A stretch of 64,000 nt of DNA from Venatoribacter pacificus (GCF_025318105.1 NZ_JAOANI010000005.1:29123-93122); one strand, 5' to 3'. Positions 44,261 to 52,685 are shown, counted from the stretch's first letter. Program-made: numbers and translations. The notes: generated from the letters alone by a model not told the origin.

Positions 44261-44755
44261 ATGCATCTGCCCGATATCGAACAAACCTGCACTGAGCTGG
44301 GCCAGCGTCTGGCGGCTTATCTGCAACAGAACAATATTGAACAACCGCTGCTGGTCGGTATCCGTACCGGCGGCGTATGGATTGCCGAACGCCTGCAGCA
44401 ACAATTGCAGACCGAAGACGGCGTCAGCACCCTCGACATCAGCTTCTACCGCGACGACTTTACCCGTCACGGTCTGCATCCGCAGGTAAAAGGCTCCGAG
44501 CTGCCGGACAGCATCGAAGACCGCCATATTATTCTGATCGACGACGTCGTGATGAGCGGCCGCACCATCCGCGCCGCCATGAACGAGCTGTTCGATTACG
44601 GCCGCCCGGCCAGCATCAGCCTGGTCTGTTTACTGGATATCGGCCGCCGCGAACTCCCCATCCAGCCAGACCTGTGCGGTGTCACGCTGGCGCTGGAAGA
44701 AGGACAGCTGGTGAAATTAAGTGGCCCGACACCACTGCAGCTGAGCCTTGCCTGA
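44261..44755 (+). CDS. pyrR: bifunctional PyrR: uracil phosphoribosyltransferase / pyr regulator
   Basis: This 164-residue type I phosphoribosyltransferase has the PRPP-binding motif IILIDDVVMSGRTIRAA. In Bacillus PyrR binds pyr mRNA and causes attenuation. In pseudomonads the protein sits before pyrB and acts differently or is mainly enzymatic. I see no clear anti-terminator/terminator pair between pyrR and pyrB (44756-44825), so classical attenuation here is doubtful. Confidence 0.92.
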   Translation: MHLPDIEQTCTELGQRLAAYLQQNNIEQPLLVGIRTGGVWIAERLQQQLQTEDGVSTLDISFYRDDFTRHGLHPQVKGSELPDSIEDRHIILIDDVVMSGRTIRAAMNELFDYGRPASISLVCLLDIGRRELPIQPDLCGVTLALEEGQLVKLSGPTPLQLSLA

Positions 44756-44825
44756 GGCTCCCAGCCGGAAACACCAAGCCTGAAACACCAGCCAGATTTA
44801 ATGAAACTTTGTGAGTAGCAACGCC

Positions 44826-45881
44826 ATGACCACAGACCCAAGCCAGGTGCAGCTGACCGCCGACGGGCGTCTGAAGCACTTCCTCACCACCGAGGGCCTG
44901 AGCCGTGAACTCCTGACCGAGATTCTCGACACCGCCGATTCTTTTATCAGCACTCAGGAGCGGGACGTGAAAAAAGTCCCGCTGCTGCGCGGTAAGACCG
45001 TGGTCAACCTGTTCTTCGAGAACAGCACCCGTACCCGTTCCACCTTCGAGCTGGCAGCCAAGCGTCTGTCGGCCGATATTCTTAACCTCGATATCGCTAA
45101 ATCCGCGACCGCCAAGGGCGAAACCCTGATGGATACGCTGTGGAACCTCGAGGCCATGTATTCCGATATGTTCGTCGTGCGCCATGCCGACTCTGGTGCC
45201 GCCCACTTTATTGCCGAACACGTTACGCCCAACGTTGCCATCATCAACGCCGGCGACGGCCGCCACGCGCATCCGACCCAGGCGATGCTGGATATGCTCA
45301 CCATCCGCCGCCATCAGGGTTCTATCGAAGGTAAAATCGTCGCCATCGTCGGCGATATCCTGCATTCCCGTGTGGCCCGTTCACAGATTCATGCGCTGCG
45401 TACACTGGGTGCGGCGGAAGTTCGTGTAATCGGCCCCGGCACCCTGCTGCCGCGTGATATCGAAGCGCTGGGCTGTAAGGCTTACTACCGCATGGAAGAC
45501 GGCCTGAAAGACTGCGATGTGATCATCATGCTGCGCCTGCAGAAAGAACGTATGCAAAACGCCCTGCTGCCGAGCGAAGGCGAATTCTTCAAGCTCTACG
45601 GCCTGACCGAAGAGAAACTGACCTACGCCAAACCCGATGCCATCGTGATGCATCCGGGACCGATTAACCGCGGCGTCGAGATTGAGTCCAACGTCGCCGA
45701 CGGCCCGCAATCGGTGATCCTCAATCAGGTCAGCTACGGTATCGCCGTGCGTATGGCCGTCATGGCCATGGCCATGAGTGGTCAGCAGCAGGAGCGTAAC
45801 GAACTCGCCGAGCAAAACATCGAGCAACACAGCGAACAGAGTGATGTGCATAACAACGAACCCGGTCAGGAGGAGGCATAA
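44826..45881 (+). CDS. pyrB: aspartate carbamoyltransferase catalytic subunit
   Basis: PyrB (351 residues) makes N-carbamoyl-aspartate in pyrimidine synthesis. The carbamoyl-phosphate loop FFENSTRTRSTFELAAKRL, HPTQAMLD and MHPGPINRGVEI are intact. The C-terminus carries an extra acidic/Gln-rich tail. I place the start at ATG 44826; an in-frame GTG at 44811 would add five residues and neither has a good ribosome-binding site. It is followed by the degenerate dihydroorotase gene, with which pseudomonad PyrB forms a dodecameric complex. Confidence 0.95.
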   Translation: MTTDPSQVQLTADGRLKHFLTTEGLSRELLTEILDTADSFISTQERDVKKVPLLRGKTVVNLFFENSTRTRSTFELAAKRLSADILNLDIAKSATAKGETLMDTLWNLEAMYSDMFVVRHADSGAAHFIAEHVTPNVAIINAGDGRHAHPTQAMLDMLTIRRHQGSIEGKIVAIVGDILHSRVARSQIHALRTLGAAEVRVIGPGTLLPRDIEALGCKAYYRMEDGLKDCDVIIMLRLQKERMQNALLPSEGEFFKLYGLTEEKLTYAKPDAIVMHPGPINRGVEIESNVADGPQSVILNQVSYGIAVRMAVMAMAMSGQQQERNELAEQNIEQHSEQSDVHNNEPGQEEA

Positions 45882-45883
45882 GC

Positions 45884-47152
45884 ATGAGATACCTGCATAT
45901 TGAAAACGCCCGCCTGATCGACCCGTCACAGAATCTCGATCAGGTTACCGATGTTTACGTCGCCGAAGGACGTATCCATGCCATTGGCCACAAGCCTGCG
46001 ACCGGCGGTATCGAACACAGCATCGACGCCAGCGGCCTGTTACTGGTGCCCGGTCTGATCGATCTGGGTGCTCATCTGGCCGAACCGGGTTTTACCCATA
46101 AAGGCTCCATCGCCAGCGAAACCCGCGCCGCCTGCGCCAGTGGTTTTACCCATGTCTGCGCCTTACCGGACACCAAACCGGTGGCCGACAGCCCGGCGGT
46201 GATTCAGTTAATTCAGGAAAAAGCCGCTAAAGCCGGCTTTGCCAAAGTACTGCCGCTGGGCGCACTGACTCAGGGACTTGCCGGTGAGCAACTGGCCTCT
46301 ATGTTCAGTCTGAGCGAAGCCGGTTGTGTGGCGCTGAGCAACGCCCGTGCGCCGTTCAAAGACAGCTATGTACTGCGCCGGGTAATGGAATACGCCGCGA
46401 CTTACGATATTCCGGTGTTCCTTAACCCCGACGACGCCGCGCTGTCGGATGGCGGCTGCATGCACGAAGGCCCGACCGCTACCCGTCTCGGTCTGACCGG
46501 TATTCCGCAAACCGCCGAAACCATCGCCCTGGCGCAAATGTTGTTGCTGGTTGAGCAGACCGGCGTACGCGCCCATATCAGCCAGATCAGCTGTGCACGC
46601 AGTGTGCGTATGCTGGCACAGGCACGTGAGCAGGGTATCCGCGTCAGTGCCGACACCCCGCTGGCCAACCTGATTTATACCGACGAAGCCGTTACCGGCT
46701 ACAACAGCCAGTTCAATGTGCAGCCACCGCTGCGCAGTGAAAGCGACCGTCAGGCCCTGCTCGCCGCCGTTAACGCCGGCGAACTGGCCATCAGCTCCAA
46801 CCACCGTCCGCACGAAGTGGCCGCTAAGAAAGCACCTTTTGCCGATGCCGAACCGGGCATGAGTATTTTTGATGGTTTCCTGCCACTGGCACTGCGACTG
46901 GTGGAATGCGGCGAGCTGGAATTATCGGCTCTGATCCGCGCCACCAGCACCTTACCGGCAGAGGTTCTGGGCCAGAATCAGTCACTGAGCGAAGGTAACT
47001 GGTTTAATGCAGCATTGATTGATCCGGCCGCAGAACAAAGCTTCCGCCGTTCGACGCTGCTGTCCAAAGGGCGCAACAGCCCGGTAGCCGGCAAGACCTT
47101 AAAAGGCGCGGTTAACGCCGTGTTTATTGATGGTCGTAAAGTGTTTGGCTGA
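45884..47152 (+). CDS. pyrC': degenerate dihydroorotase (PyrC'/PyrX), scaffold subunit of ATCase
   Basis: This 422-residue member of the dihydroorotase/amidohydrolase family appears catalytically dead. The metal-binding HxH after the first strand is replaced: the line reads PGLIDLGAHLAEPG where active enzymes have DxHxHxREPG, so the first histidine is Gly and the Arg is Ala. In pseudomonads the equivalent pyrC' product is inactive but needed to assemble active ATCase with PyrB. A strong ribosome-binding site (GGAGG) lies 6-10 bases before ATG 45884, 2 bp after pyrB. A working pyrC must exist elsewhere in the genome. Confidence 0.92.
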   Translation: MRYLHIENARLIDPSQNLDQVTDVYVAEGRIHAIGHKPATGGIEHSIDASGLLLVPGLIDLGAHLAEPGFTHKGSIASETRAACASGFTHVCALPDTKPVADSPAVIQLIQEKAAKAGFAKVLPLGALTQGLAGEQLASMFSLSEAGCVALSNARAPFKDSYVLRRVMEYAATYDIPVFLNPDDAALSDGGCMHEGPTATRLGLTGIPQTAETIALAQMLLLVEQTGVRAHISQISCARSVRMLAQAREQGIRVSADTPLANLIYTDEAVTGYNSQFNVQPPLRSESDRQALLAAVNAGELAISSNHRPHEVAAKKAPFADAEPGMSIFDGFLPLALRLVECGELELSALIRATSTLPAEVLGQNQSLSEGNWFNAALIDPAAEQSFRRSTLLSKGRNSPVAGKTLKGAVNAVFIDGRKVFG

Positions 47153-47173
47153 AAGCTAAATACCAAGCACCGA

Positions 47174-47212
47174 GCCATAAAAAAGCCGCAAATTCTGCGG
47201 CTTTTTTATGGC
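47174..47212. terminator. strong bidirectional terminator after pyrC'
   Basis: Perfect 17-bp arms (47174-47190 and 47196-47212) have a GCCGCA/TGCGGC core, a five-base loop and T-tracts in both directions. It ends the pyr transcript and would also stop transcription from the opposite strand. Confidence 0.92.
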
Positions 47213-47228
47213 TGAAAAATCAACGCTC

Positions 47229-47441
47229 GCTCCCAAGCTCCGCGTGGGAGCCGGATATGAGTAGGAACGGCTTTCATCTGTGATAAAGAAGCAAGAGACT
47301 ACCACGCCGAGCGTGGGAGCCAGAGTGAGTAGGAGCCAGAGTGAGTAGGAGCCAGAGTGAGTGGGAGCCAGAGTGAGTGGGAGCCAGAGTGAAGCTCCGC
47401 GTGGGAGCCTGATATGAGTGGGAACGGCTTTCAGCCGTGAT
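47229..47441. repeat. REP-like repeats with an embedded 16-bp minisatellite
   Basis: Two 50-bp near-copies (47235-47284 and 47392-47441, beginning AAGCTCCGCGTGGGAGCC, about five differences) flank an array of almost five tandem 16-bp units (GGGAGCCAGAGTGAGT, 47315-47392) in which the first base is G or A. Each flanking copy has a GCTCCCA/TGGGAGC or related hairpin, and a CCACGC/GCGTGG palindrome lies at 47302-47316. The tandem units seem to have grown from the GGGAGCC part of the repeat. Similar CTCCGCGTGGGAGC repeats are common in gammaproteobacterial intergenic DNA. Confidence 0.85.
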
Positions 47442-47454
47442 CAGGGTGCACTCA

Positions 47455-48495
47455 TTAAACCGCTTCCGCTTCGCTATAAATCCCCTGCACCGAATTCAGT
47501 GTATGCCAGTACAATACCGGGCCATTGGCCGTTGCCAGCTCATCGCGTAAGGTCGCCAGGGCTTTAGCGGTGTAAGTGCATTCTGACTGCACGGTTAAAC
47601 CATCGGCCCAGCGCTGCTTACGGAACCATTGCTCAGCCTGATTACCGGCCGCTGAGGCAACGCCATAACCTGCACCATAATACTGGTCGAGCATTACCGG
47701 TTGCGGAATATTGAATGGCGGAATACCGCCCTGTAAACGCAGCAAATATTGCTGCGTCTTCTGCATTAATTGTTTCACCGTCGCCACGGTGCAGGCGGGA
47801 AAAGGGCCAAGATGCGCAGGTGCCACGCGCACACCAATAACCCGCGACGGCAGACCGGCAAGCGCCACGCCCAACGTCAGACCGGCTAAGGTAGCACTGG
47901 AGCCCACCGGGCAAATAATGGTTTCCGGCACTGGGCATTCACCCCGTTCAATCTGCTCACGTAATTCAAACGCAGCATCAATAAAGGCAATCACGCCCTG
48001 CAGCGACGAGCCTCCGGCAAATAAATATTCGGTCTGTTTGCGGCGTAATAGCCGGTCATGGATCTGCAGAGTATAAAAACGCAGCACGGTATTCAGCAGG
48101 CTGCCGCAATAACGCAGCGTCGCACCATAGCGTTGCATCACCTGCAGGTTTTTCCTGACCGACTCACTCTCCGGCTGATCGAACAGGAGTATTTCGCAAT
48201 CAATGCCCAGCGCTTTACTGTGCACCGCACAGGCCACGCCGTGATTGGTGCCGGTGCCGCCAAAGGTCAGCAGGCGGGTTTTTCCTTCTGCCTGCATTTT
48301 GCCGAAAATAAACGCCAGCTTGCGGCTTTTATTACCGCCATAAACCGCATTGGTTAAGTCATCGTGTTTCAGCCAGAGTTGCGGCGTATCGAGGCTATGG
48401 GTAACAGGTGTCGGAATCTGCTGGCCGGGAATATCCACCAGCGGAATGAGCTTTTGCAGCGCAGGATAAGCATTGAATAAAGGAGATAAAGACAC
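47455..48495 (-). CDS. PLP enzyme, ACC deaminase/D-cysteine desulfhydrase family
   Basis: This 346-residue fold-type II PLP enzyme has pyridoxal Lys56 in YGGNKSRKL, a substrate-binding FGGTGTNHGVA and the phosphate-binding ICPVGSSATLAGL near 196-208. Family members deaminate 1-aminocyclopropane-1-carboxylate or release H2S and ammonia from D-cysteine. The residues separating the two activities cannot be judged by eye, and ACC deaminase proper is the less likely. The start is GTG 48495 with GGAG seven bases upstream. It lies downstream of the amine-dehydrogenase operon on the same strand, 113 bp away, so co-transcription is possible. Confidence 0.82.
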   Translation of the reverse strand: MSLSPLFNAYPALQKLIPLVDIPGQQIPTPVTHSLDTPQLWLKHDDLTNAVYGGNKSRKLAFIFGKMQAEGKTRLLTFGGTGTNHGVACAVHSKALGIDCEILLFDQPESESVRKNLQVMQRYGATLRYCGSLLNTVLRFYTLQIHDRLLRRKQTEYLFAGGSSLQGVIAFIDAAFELREQIERGECPVPETIICPVGSSATLAGLTLGVALAGLPSRVIGVRVAPAHLGPFPACTVATVKQLMQKTQQYLLRLQGGIPPFNIPQPVMLDQYYGAGYGVASAAGNQAEQWFRKQRWADGLTVQSECTYTAKALATLRDELATANGPVLYWHTLNSVQGIYSEAEAV

Positions 48496-48608
48496 CAGCA
48501 GACTCCGGCCAAAAGTGCATTGTAAGACGATGGTGCAATCTTCCGCAGGTCTTACAATGCCAATGGTGCTGCCGATCAGAAATTAAAGGCAAAAATTAAG
48601 ATCAGGAA

Positions 48609-49148
48609 TTAAGGCCAGGGATAATCCGCGACCGGCAGTCCCATTGCCTGCAGTTCCGCCACGACAATACGGCGGTATTTCACCACATCGCCGACGTCCG
48701 TTTGTCTCAGCCTGGCCACTTCTTCCGCGCTGAACGGCTGGAAATTTGCCCGCAGGGAAGTTCCGCCCCAGCGCTGCATGATGTAGTTCATCACCTCGGC
48801 AATTTCATTATTACTCAGACTTGCGCCCACCACGCCGGGTACGTGCATCAGATATTCACGGCCGCGTTCGGTTTCGGCAAACGAGGCAACGTAATTATTA
48901 AAATCGGGAATACCGCCCACCGGAGAACCTGCGCCATCCGGACGATGGCAACCCAGACAACGCAGCACATAGTTAGCCTGCGGGCTGAGTTCACCCTGCG
49001 GTGCCGGAGCTGGCTTTACCTGAGCAACATTATCGGCAGCCTGCGCATAAACGCAGGATCCGGCTGACAGTGCCAGCAGCAGACTGCTGCGCAACAACCA
49101 GGCCGCAGCTATTTTTTTGCGCATTTTCCCGTCTTTTTTATTGTGCAT
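48609..49148 (-). CDS. periplasmic monohaem cytochrome c
   Basis: This 179-residue protein has a signal peptide (hydrophobic core WLLRSSLLLALSAG, cleavage after AQA) and one haem-binding site Cys64-Leu-Gly-Cys67-His68 (RCLGCHRPDG). The C-terminal half contains Met residues able to be the axial ligand. It is last in the amine-dehydrogenase operon and overlaps the preceding cytochrome gene by 11 nt; ATG 49124 is an alternative start. It probably carries electrons from the dehydrogenase to an oxidase, as cytochromes c do in methylamine dehydrogenase pathways. Confidence 0.78.
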   Translation of the reverse strand: MHNKKDGKMRKKIAAAWLLRSSLLLALSAGSCVYAQAADNVAQVKPAPAPQGELSPQANYVLRCLGCHRPDGAGSPVGGIPDFNNYVASFAETERGREYLMHVPGVVGASLSNNEIAEVMNYIMQRWGGTSLRANFQPFSAEEVARLRQTDVGDVVKYRRIVVAELQAMGLPVADYPWP

Positions 49149-49611
49149 TTTTCCGTACTCCGCGCAGCTGGCTGTGAGACTGAGGCGTGCTGCGGGCGTA
49201 CTCCAACACCTCATCAGCCAGCACTACATTCAGACCGTTAAGATCGCCCAGCACATAGGCCGCCAGTGCTTTCATTTGCGCGGCCGTTAAATCCGCCTGC
49301 GTCGGCATCACCAGGCCGTAATAACCGATGCCATCCACTTCGATAGTGCCGGACAAACCGTTATTTAATACGCCCCATAAATACGCCGGAGCCTGTTCGG
49401 CCAGTGCCGGCCACAGCATGCTGTTCACCAGTGGCGGTGCCAGCCCCGGCGTACCAATACCGCCGGGCTGGTGACAGGCCGCACAACGCTGATTAAACAG
49501 CGCCTCGCCATTGTTCTCGGCTGCCCCGGCAGCAGACACCGGAGCCGCCAGCGCGGCTCCCAGTGCTGCCAGCGAGAGCAGAGATAAGGTGAATTTTTTC
49601 AGAACCATCAT
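49138..49611 (-). CDS. periplasmic monohaem cytochrome c
   Basis: This 157-residue cytochrome has a signal peptide (about 1-31) and haem-binding Cys43-Ala-Ala-Cys46-His47 (QRCAACHQPGG), with a likely axial Met in LVMPTQADL. The start is ATG 49611 or the adjacent ATG 49608, with GGAG just upstream. It directly follows the dehydrogenase light-chain gene (14 bp), so it is the best candidate for the direct or near-direct electron acceptor of the tryptophylquinone enzyme in place of azurin or amicyanin. Confidence 0.8.
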   Translation of the reverse strand: MMVLKKFTLSLLSLAALGAALAAPVSAAGAAENNGEALFNQRCAACHQPGGIGTPGLAPPLVNSMLWPALAEQAPAYLWGVLNNGLSGTIEVDGIGYYGLVMPTQADLTAAQMKALAAYVLGDLNGLNVVLADEVLEYARSTPQSHSQLRGVRKNAQ

Positions 49612-49624
49612 CTCAGCTCCCGCT

Positions 49625-50179
49625 TCAGGCGTCTGCCATACCAACCAGCACAGCAACGGTGCAGTGATAACCCTGCGACGCATTGGCCATACACCAGTTA
49701 ATGTCGTTATGCAGACCCATGCGGTAACCCGGACGCTCCCGTTCGCTGGTAAAGCAGAAGGTGCCGTTGCACTCCACTTTGCCGCAGCAGTCGTTGTACG
49801 ACACCAGATAGTCTTTATCGTCATTCGGGTTACGGCAGGTGCCGACCCAGGAGACTTTGGACGCTTCGGAACCCGGCGGACAGGTGGTTAATGTGCCGCC
49901 ACAGTCGTTGCACAGGTTGCCGTCGAGCGCGCAGTAGCGCCAGTATTCACAGGCCGTCGGATCATTCGGATCGGCCGGGGCTTCATCTTCCGCTTCTCCG
50001 GCCCAGGCTTTGCCGGCATTACGGTCGAAGGGCAGAACCGGCAGCATGGCGCTGCCCAGCATCAGCATCCCGGCGCGGCTTAAAAAACTGCGGCGACTGC
50101 TGCGCTGTGCGACTTTGCGGGTTAAATTTTCGGTGCCTTTATCCAGGCCGGTTAATACGCTGTCGAAAAATCGTTTCAT
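49625..50179 (-). CDS. aauA: amine dehydrogenase light chain (aromatic amine dehydrogenase type)
   Basis: This 184-residue beta subunit holds the tryptophan-tryptophylquinone (TTQ) cofactor that oxidises primary amines to aldehydes in the periplasm. A Tat signal (SSRRSFLSR, then a hydrophobic stretch) is cleaved near AWA-G. The mature part has exactly 12 cysteines, enough for the family's six disulfides. The cofactor tryptophans are Trp111 (SWVGTC) and Trp162 (INWC), the catalytic base is Asp130 (SYNDCC) and Thr174 is in HCT. The Trp162-Thr174 spacing of 12, plus RERPGY and HNDINWCMAN, match Alcaligenes aromatic amine dehydrogenase as I recall it; methylamine dehydrogenase has a spacing of 14. 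Confidence 0.88.
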   Translation of the reverse strand: MKRFFDSVLTGLDKGTENLTRKVAQRSSRRSFLSRAGMLMLGSAMLPVLPFDRNAGKAWAGEAEDEAPADPNDPTACEYWRYCALDGNLCNDCGGTLTTCPPGSEASKVSWVGTCRNPNDDKDYLVSYNDCCGKVECNGTFCFTSERERPGYRMGLHNDINWCMANASQGYHCTVAVLVGMADA

Positions 50180-50240
50180 GGTGATATCTCTTGTTGCCTA
50201 AAAATCGTTGCCTACTGAGTGATGCTCAGGAGTGGCTTGT

Positions 50241-50828
50241 TCAGGAATGCTGCTCAAGAAAACTCTGTACCGAGCCAACACCCATTTCCATGGCATTGAA
50301 CAGGCTCTCAAGCTGCTCGCGGCTGTTGATCAGACCTTTCGAGCGGATCACACCCTGCTTATCCATCAGCACCGCAAACGGCAGACGCGATACGCGGTAA
50401 CCCAGACCCAGCTCGGTCGACAGCACGTATGGAAAATCCTGCAGGCCGACGTGCTGAATAAAGCGCTGGTGTTTTTCTTCTTCGCCATCGGAAGCCAGCA
50501 CCACATCCAGCCAGTCTTTTTCACTGGTTTTTACCGAGCGCAGAATCGGCAGCAGTTTTTTACATACCGGACAGGTCGGCGACAGGAAAAACACCAGCAT
50601 GGCTTTTTCTTTATCGCGGCCAATGTGCACGGCACCACCGGTCAGGCTGTTAAGGGTAAAGGCCGGGGTTAAATCACCAACTTTCGGCCCGGAATCATTC
50701 ATCAGCGCACCCATCGGCGCGATACGTTCAAACAACACGCCGATCTGGCGGGCCAGCACAAAAAATGCGAGGGCCAGCGCCATTACAGCAACAAATAAAA
50801 ATGCGACAGCAAAATACAAAGCAGTCAT
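50241..50828 (-). CDS. mauD: methylamine utilisation protein MauD (thioredoxin-like)
   Basis: This 195-residue protein has an N-terminal membrane anchor (about 4-28) and a periplasmic thioredoxin-like domain with Cys86-Pro-Val-Cys89 (SPTCPVCKKLLP). MauD is required, with MauE, for formation or protection of the six disulfides in the light chain. It lies between mauE (9 bp) and the light-chain gene (61 bp). Confidence 0.92.
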   Translation of the reverse strand: MTALYFAVAFLFVAVMALALAFFVLARQIGVLFERIAPMGALMNDSGPKVGDLTPAFTLNSLTGGAVHIGRDKEKAMLVFFLSPTCPVCKKLLPILRSVKTSEKDWLDVVLASDGEEEKHQRFIQHVGLQDFPYVLSTELGLGYRVSRLPFAVLMDKQGVIRSKGLINSREQLESLFNAMEMGVGSVQSFLEQHS

Positions 50829-50837
50829 AACGACCTC

Positions 50838-51383
50838 TTAAATTCGTTTCAGTGAGTTGGCCATTTCACGGATGGCCAGCAGGTTGGCGTTCACCTGCTC
50901 AAACAACAGGAAGGCGAGCCACATAAAGACAGCAGCAGCGATGGCCACCACGATTTCGGCGCTTTGCAGTGCTTCCGGCAAACCGAGCAATGGCAGCAGA
51001 GCGAAGACCATCAGCAGCGCATTACGCAGCAACAGGGTTTTGCTCAGCAGTTGCGGAGTACCGCCACAGCCACATTCGATGCGGGTATGACCGCGACGGA
51101 TATTGATGCCCATCGCGATGGCATATCCCCCGAGCAACAGCGCCGCCAGCACCAGTCCGGCAGCACGGCTGGCGCTGAATAACAGCATCAGCACCAGCGC
51201 ACCTTCGAGGGCCAGCAAGGCAGCAGCGGCGGGCTTAACCAAAGCTTCCGGCAGCAACTCGTAGTCGGCGACAAAGCCCTGAAATTCGAGAAAATCCAGT
51301 GCTTTGTGCAGTGCCGCGCGCAGGAATACCAGCAGGGTAAACACCAGCAGCGTGAGGCTCGCCAGTGGCAGCAACTCAGTCAT
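50838..51383 (-). CDS. mauE: methylamine utilisation membrane protein MauE
   Basis: This 181-residue integral membrane protein has about four to five helices and the conserved cysteine motif ECGCGG (near 102-107). It is related to DsbB/DoxX-like proteins and is thought to reoxidise or partner MauD in making light-chain disulfides. I chose ATG 51383, which overlaps the heavy-chain stop by 8 nt; the longer in-frame sequence is basic and non-membrane. Confidence 0.9.
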   Translation of the reverse strand: MTELLPLASLTLLVFTLLVFLRAALHKALDFLEFQGFVADYELLPEALVKPAAAALLALEGALVLMLLFSASRAAGLVLAALLLGGYAIAMGINIRRGHTRIECGCGGTPQLLSKTLLLRNALLMVFALLPLLGLPEALQSAEIVVAIAAAVFMWLAFLLFEQVNANLLAIREMANSLKRI

Positions 51384-52575
51384 GAGCCACCGCCAGCGAG
51401 GTGGTCCAACCGGCTTTTTCGTCGGCCGCCGCCTTCTCAAACATAAAGTCGCCATCTTTGCTCAGCACATACTGATCAATGGTTTCATCTTCTTCATTGG
51501 AGCCGAAAATCACCGGCTGCTTGCTGCTGGTGACGGTCAGCGCAACCAAATGCTCGGCCGGACTGCGGCTGATCAGTTTTTTCTTCTTCAGGCTGTAACC
51601 CCAGATTTCTGCCGATGCGTCTTTATGGCTGCCGTCGTAGGCATCCGGGTGCATGAGCACAAAGATCATGTCGTTGGCTTCGTTATAAGCGGTAATGGCA
51701 TAACCACCGGGCACCCAATCACCTTCAATGCCGGCATTAAGCTGCAGCTTTTCTTTGATTTTTACGCTTTTGCCACTGTCATCAGCGAGGTACACCGCAC
51801 CGCCGAAGGTGGTCAGAATCAGCTCACCGTTTTTGCGGCGCTGGGTGTGGATATAAATCGGGTCGGCATCCACATCGAATAATTTGCCCGATGCTTCAAC
51901 ACTGTATTCTTTTCCTTTTACGGTGAAAGTTTTCAGCTGGCCAGTACCGCAGGGCGTGCTGAAACTGGTGCCTTTCAGTGCCGGATAAACGCCGTAACAA
52001 CCCGGTGTTGGCACTTCGGCAATGACTTCACCGGCAGCAATATCGATTACTGAAACCGAGGTGGCCGGTGTGGCATTCTGCACATACAGCAGTTTTTCAT
52101 CGGCGCTTAATTCCAGCAGCTGAGTCATGCCAATGGATTTCACCGCTTTATTAGGCACGATGATTTCTTTCTTGCGGCTCAGGGTGTCTACGTCGTACAC
52201 CTGCACCACACTTTCTACCGGGCCATAGGTAATGCGCTTGGCAAAGTCGGACAGTACGTAAACGGTTTTGCCGTCTTTCGAGACTTTCATCTGCGAAGTA
52301 ATACCCGCCGGCATCGAGCCTTTATAGTGCAGGTCATCCTGAGCGAAGACGTGAATCTGGCTGGCGCCACCCCAGGCGGCTTCGTTCATAAACACATTCG
52401 GCCCGGGCTGAATGGTTTTCTCAACGCTGAAGACTTCCGGCTTAAAGGGTTCCGCCTGTGCCGCCGGCATCACCGCCGACAACAGCAGGGTTGCGATACA
52501 GGCCGCCAGCGGTGCCGGCGTAAATACGCGGTGGGACAGGTTTCTGGTTTTACTTCTTTGCTTGGTTAACGTCAT
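51376..52575 (-). CDS. aauB: amine dehydrogenase heavy chain (aromatic amine dehydrogenase type)
   Basis: This 399-residue alpha subunit is a seven-bladed beta-propeller that cups the TTQ-bearing light chain in an alpha2beta2 enzyme. It has a Sec signal (LAACIATLLLSAVMPAAQA, cleavage before EPF) and propeller repeats such as VVQVYDVDTLSRK and VSVIDIAAGEV. Two cysteines (GCYGVYPAL and TPCGTG) probably pair. ATG 52575 is supported by the signal-peptide position; in-frame ATG 52665 would prepend a non-signal stretch. It is first in the operon heavy chain-mauE-mauD-light chain-cytochromes, the order known for aau/mau clusters without the mauF upstream gene. Likely substrates are aromatic amines such as tyramine or phenylethylamine. 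Confidence 0.88.
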   Translation of the reverse strand: MTLTKQRSKTRNLSHRVFTPAPLAACIATLLLSAVMPAAQAEPFKPEVFSVEKTIQPGPNVFMNEAAWGGASQIHVFAQDDLHYKGSMPAGITSQMKVSKDGKTVYVLSDFAKRITYGPVESVVQVYDVDTLSRKKEIIVPNKAVKSIGMTQLLELSADEKLLYVQNATPATSVSVIDIAAGEVIAEVPTPGCYGVYPALKGTSFSTPCGTGQLKTFTVKGKEYSVEASGKLFDVDADPIYIHTQRRKNGELILTTFGGAVYLADDSGKSVKIKEKLQLNAGIEGDWVPGGYAITAYNEANDMIFVLMHPDAYDGSHKDASAEIWGYSLKKKKLISRSPAEHLVALTVTSSKQPVIFGSNEEDETIDQYVLSKDGDFMFEKAAADEKAGWTTSLAVAHD

Positions 52576-52685
52576 GGTTTGCAGCTCTCGTTGTGAGTCT
52601 GCAATGCCAGAGCAGCGGTCATGCCAATGCCTGAGTTCAACGGTGAAACATAACCCAAAATGCATACTTCAAGAGGCAAATGCTG

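Noticed and set aside
44756..44825. PyrR-dependent attenuator between pyrR and pyrB
   Set aside because: No competing anti-terminator/terminator hairpins with a T-tract are visible.
47315..47392. CRISPR-like array
   Set aside because: The 16-bp units are directly tandem with no spacers and no cas genes are nearby; it is a minisatellite.
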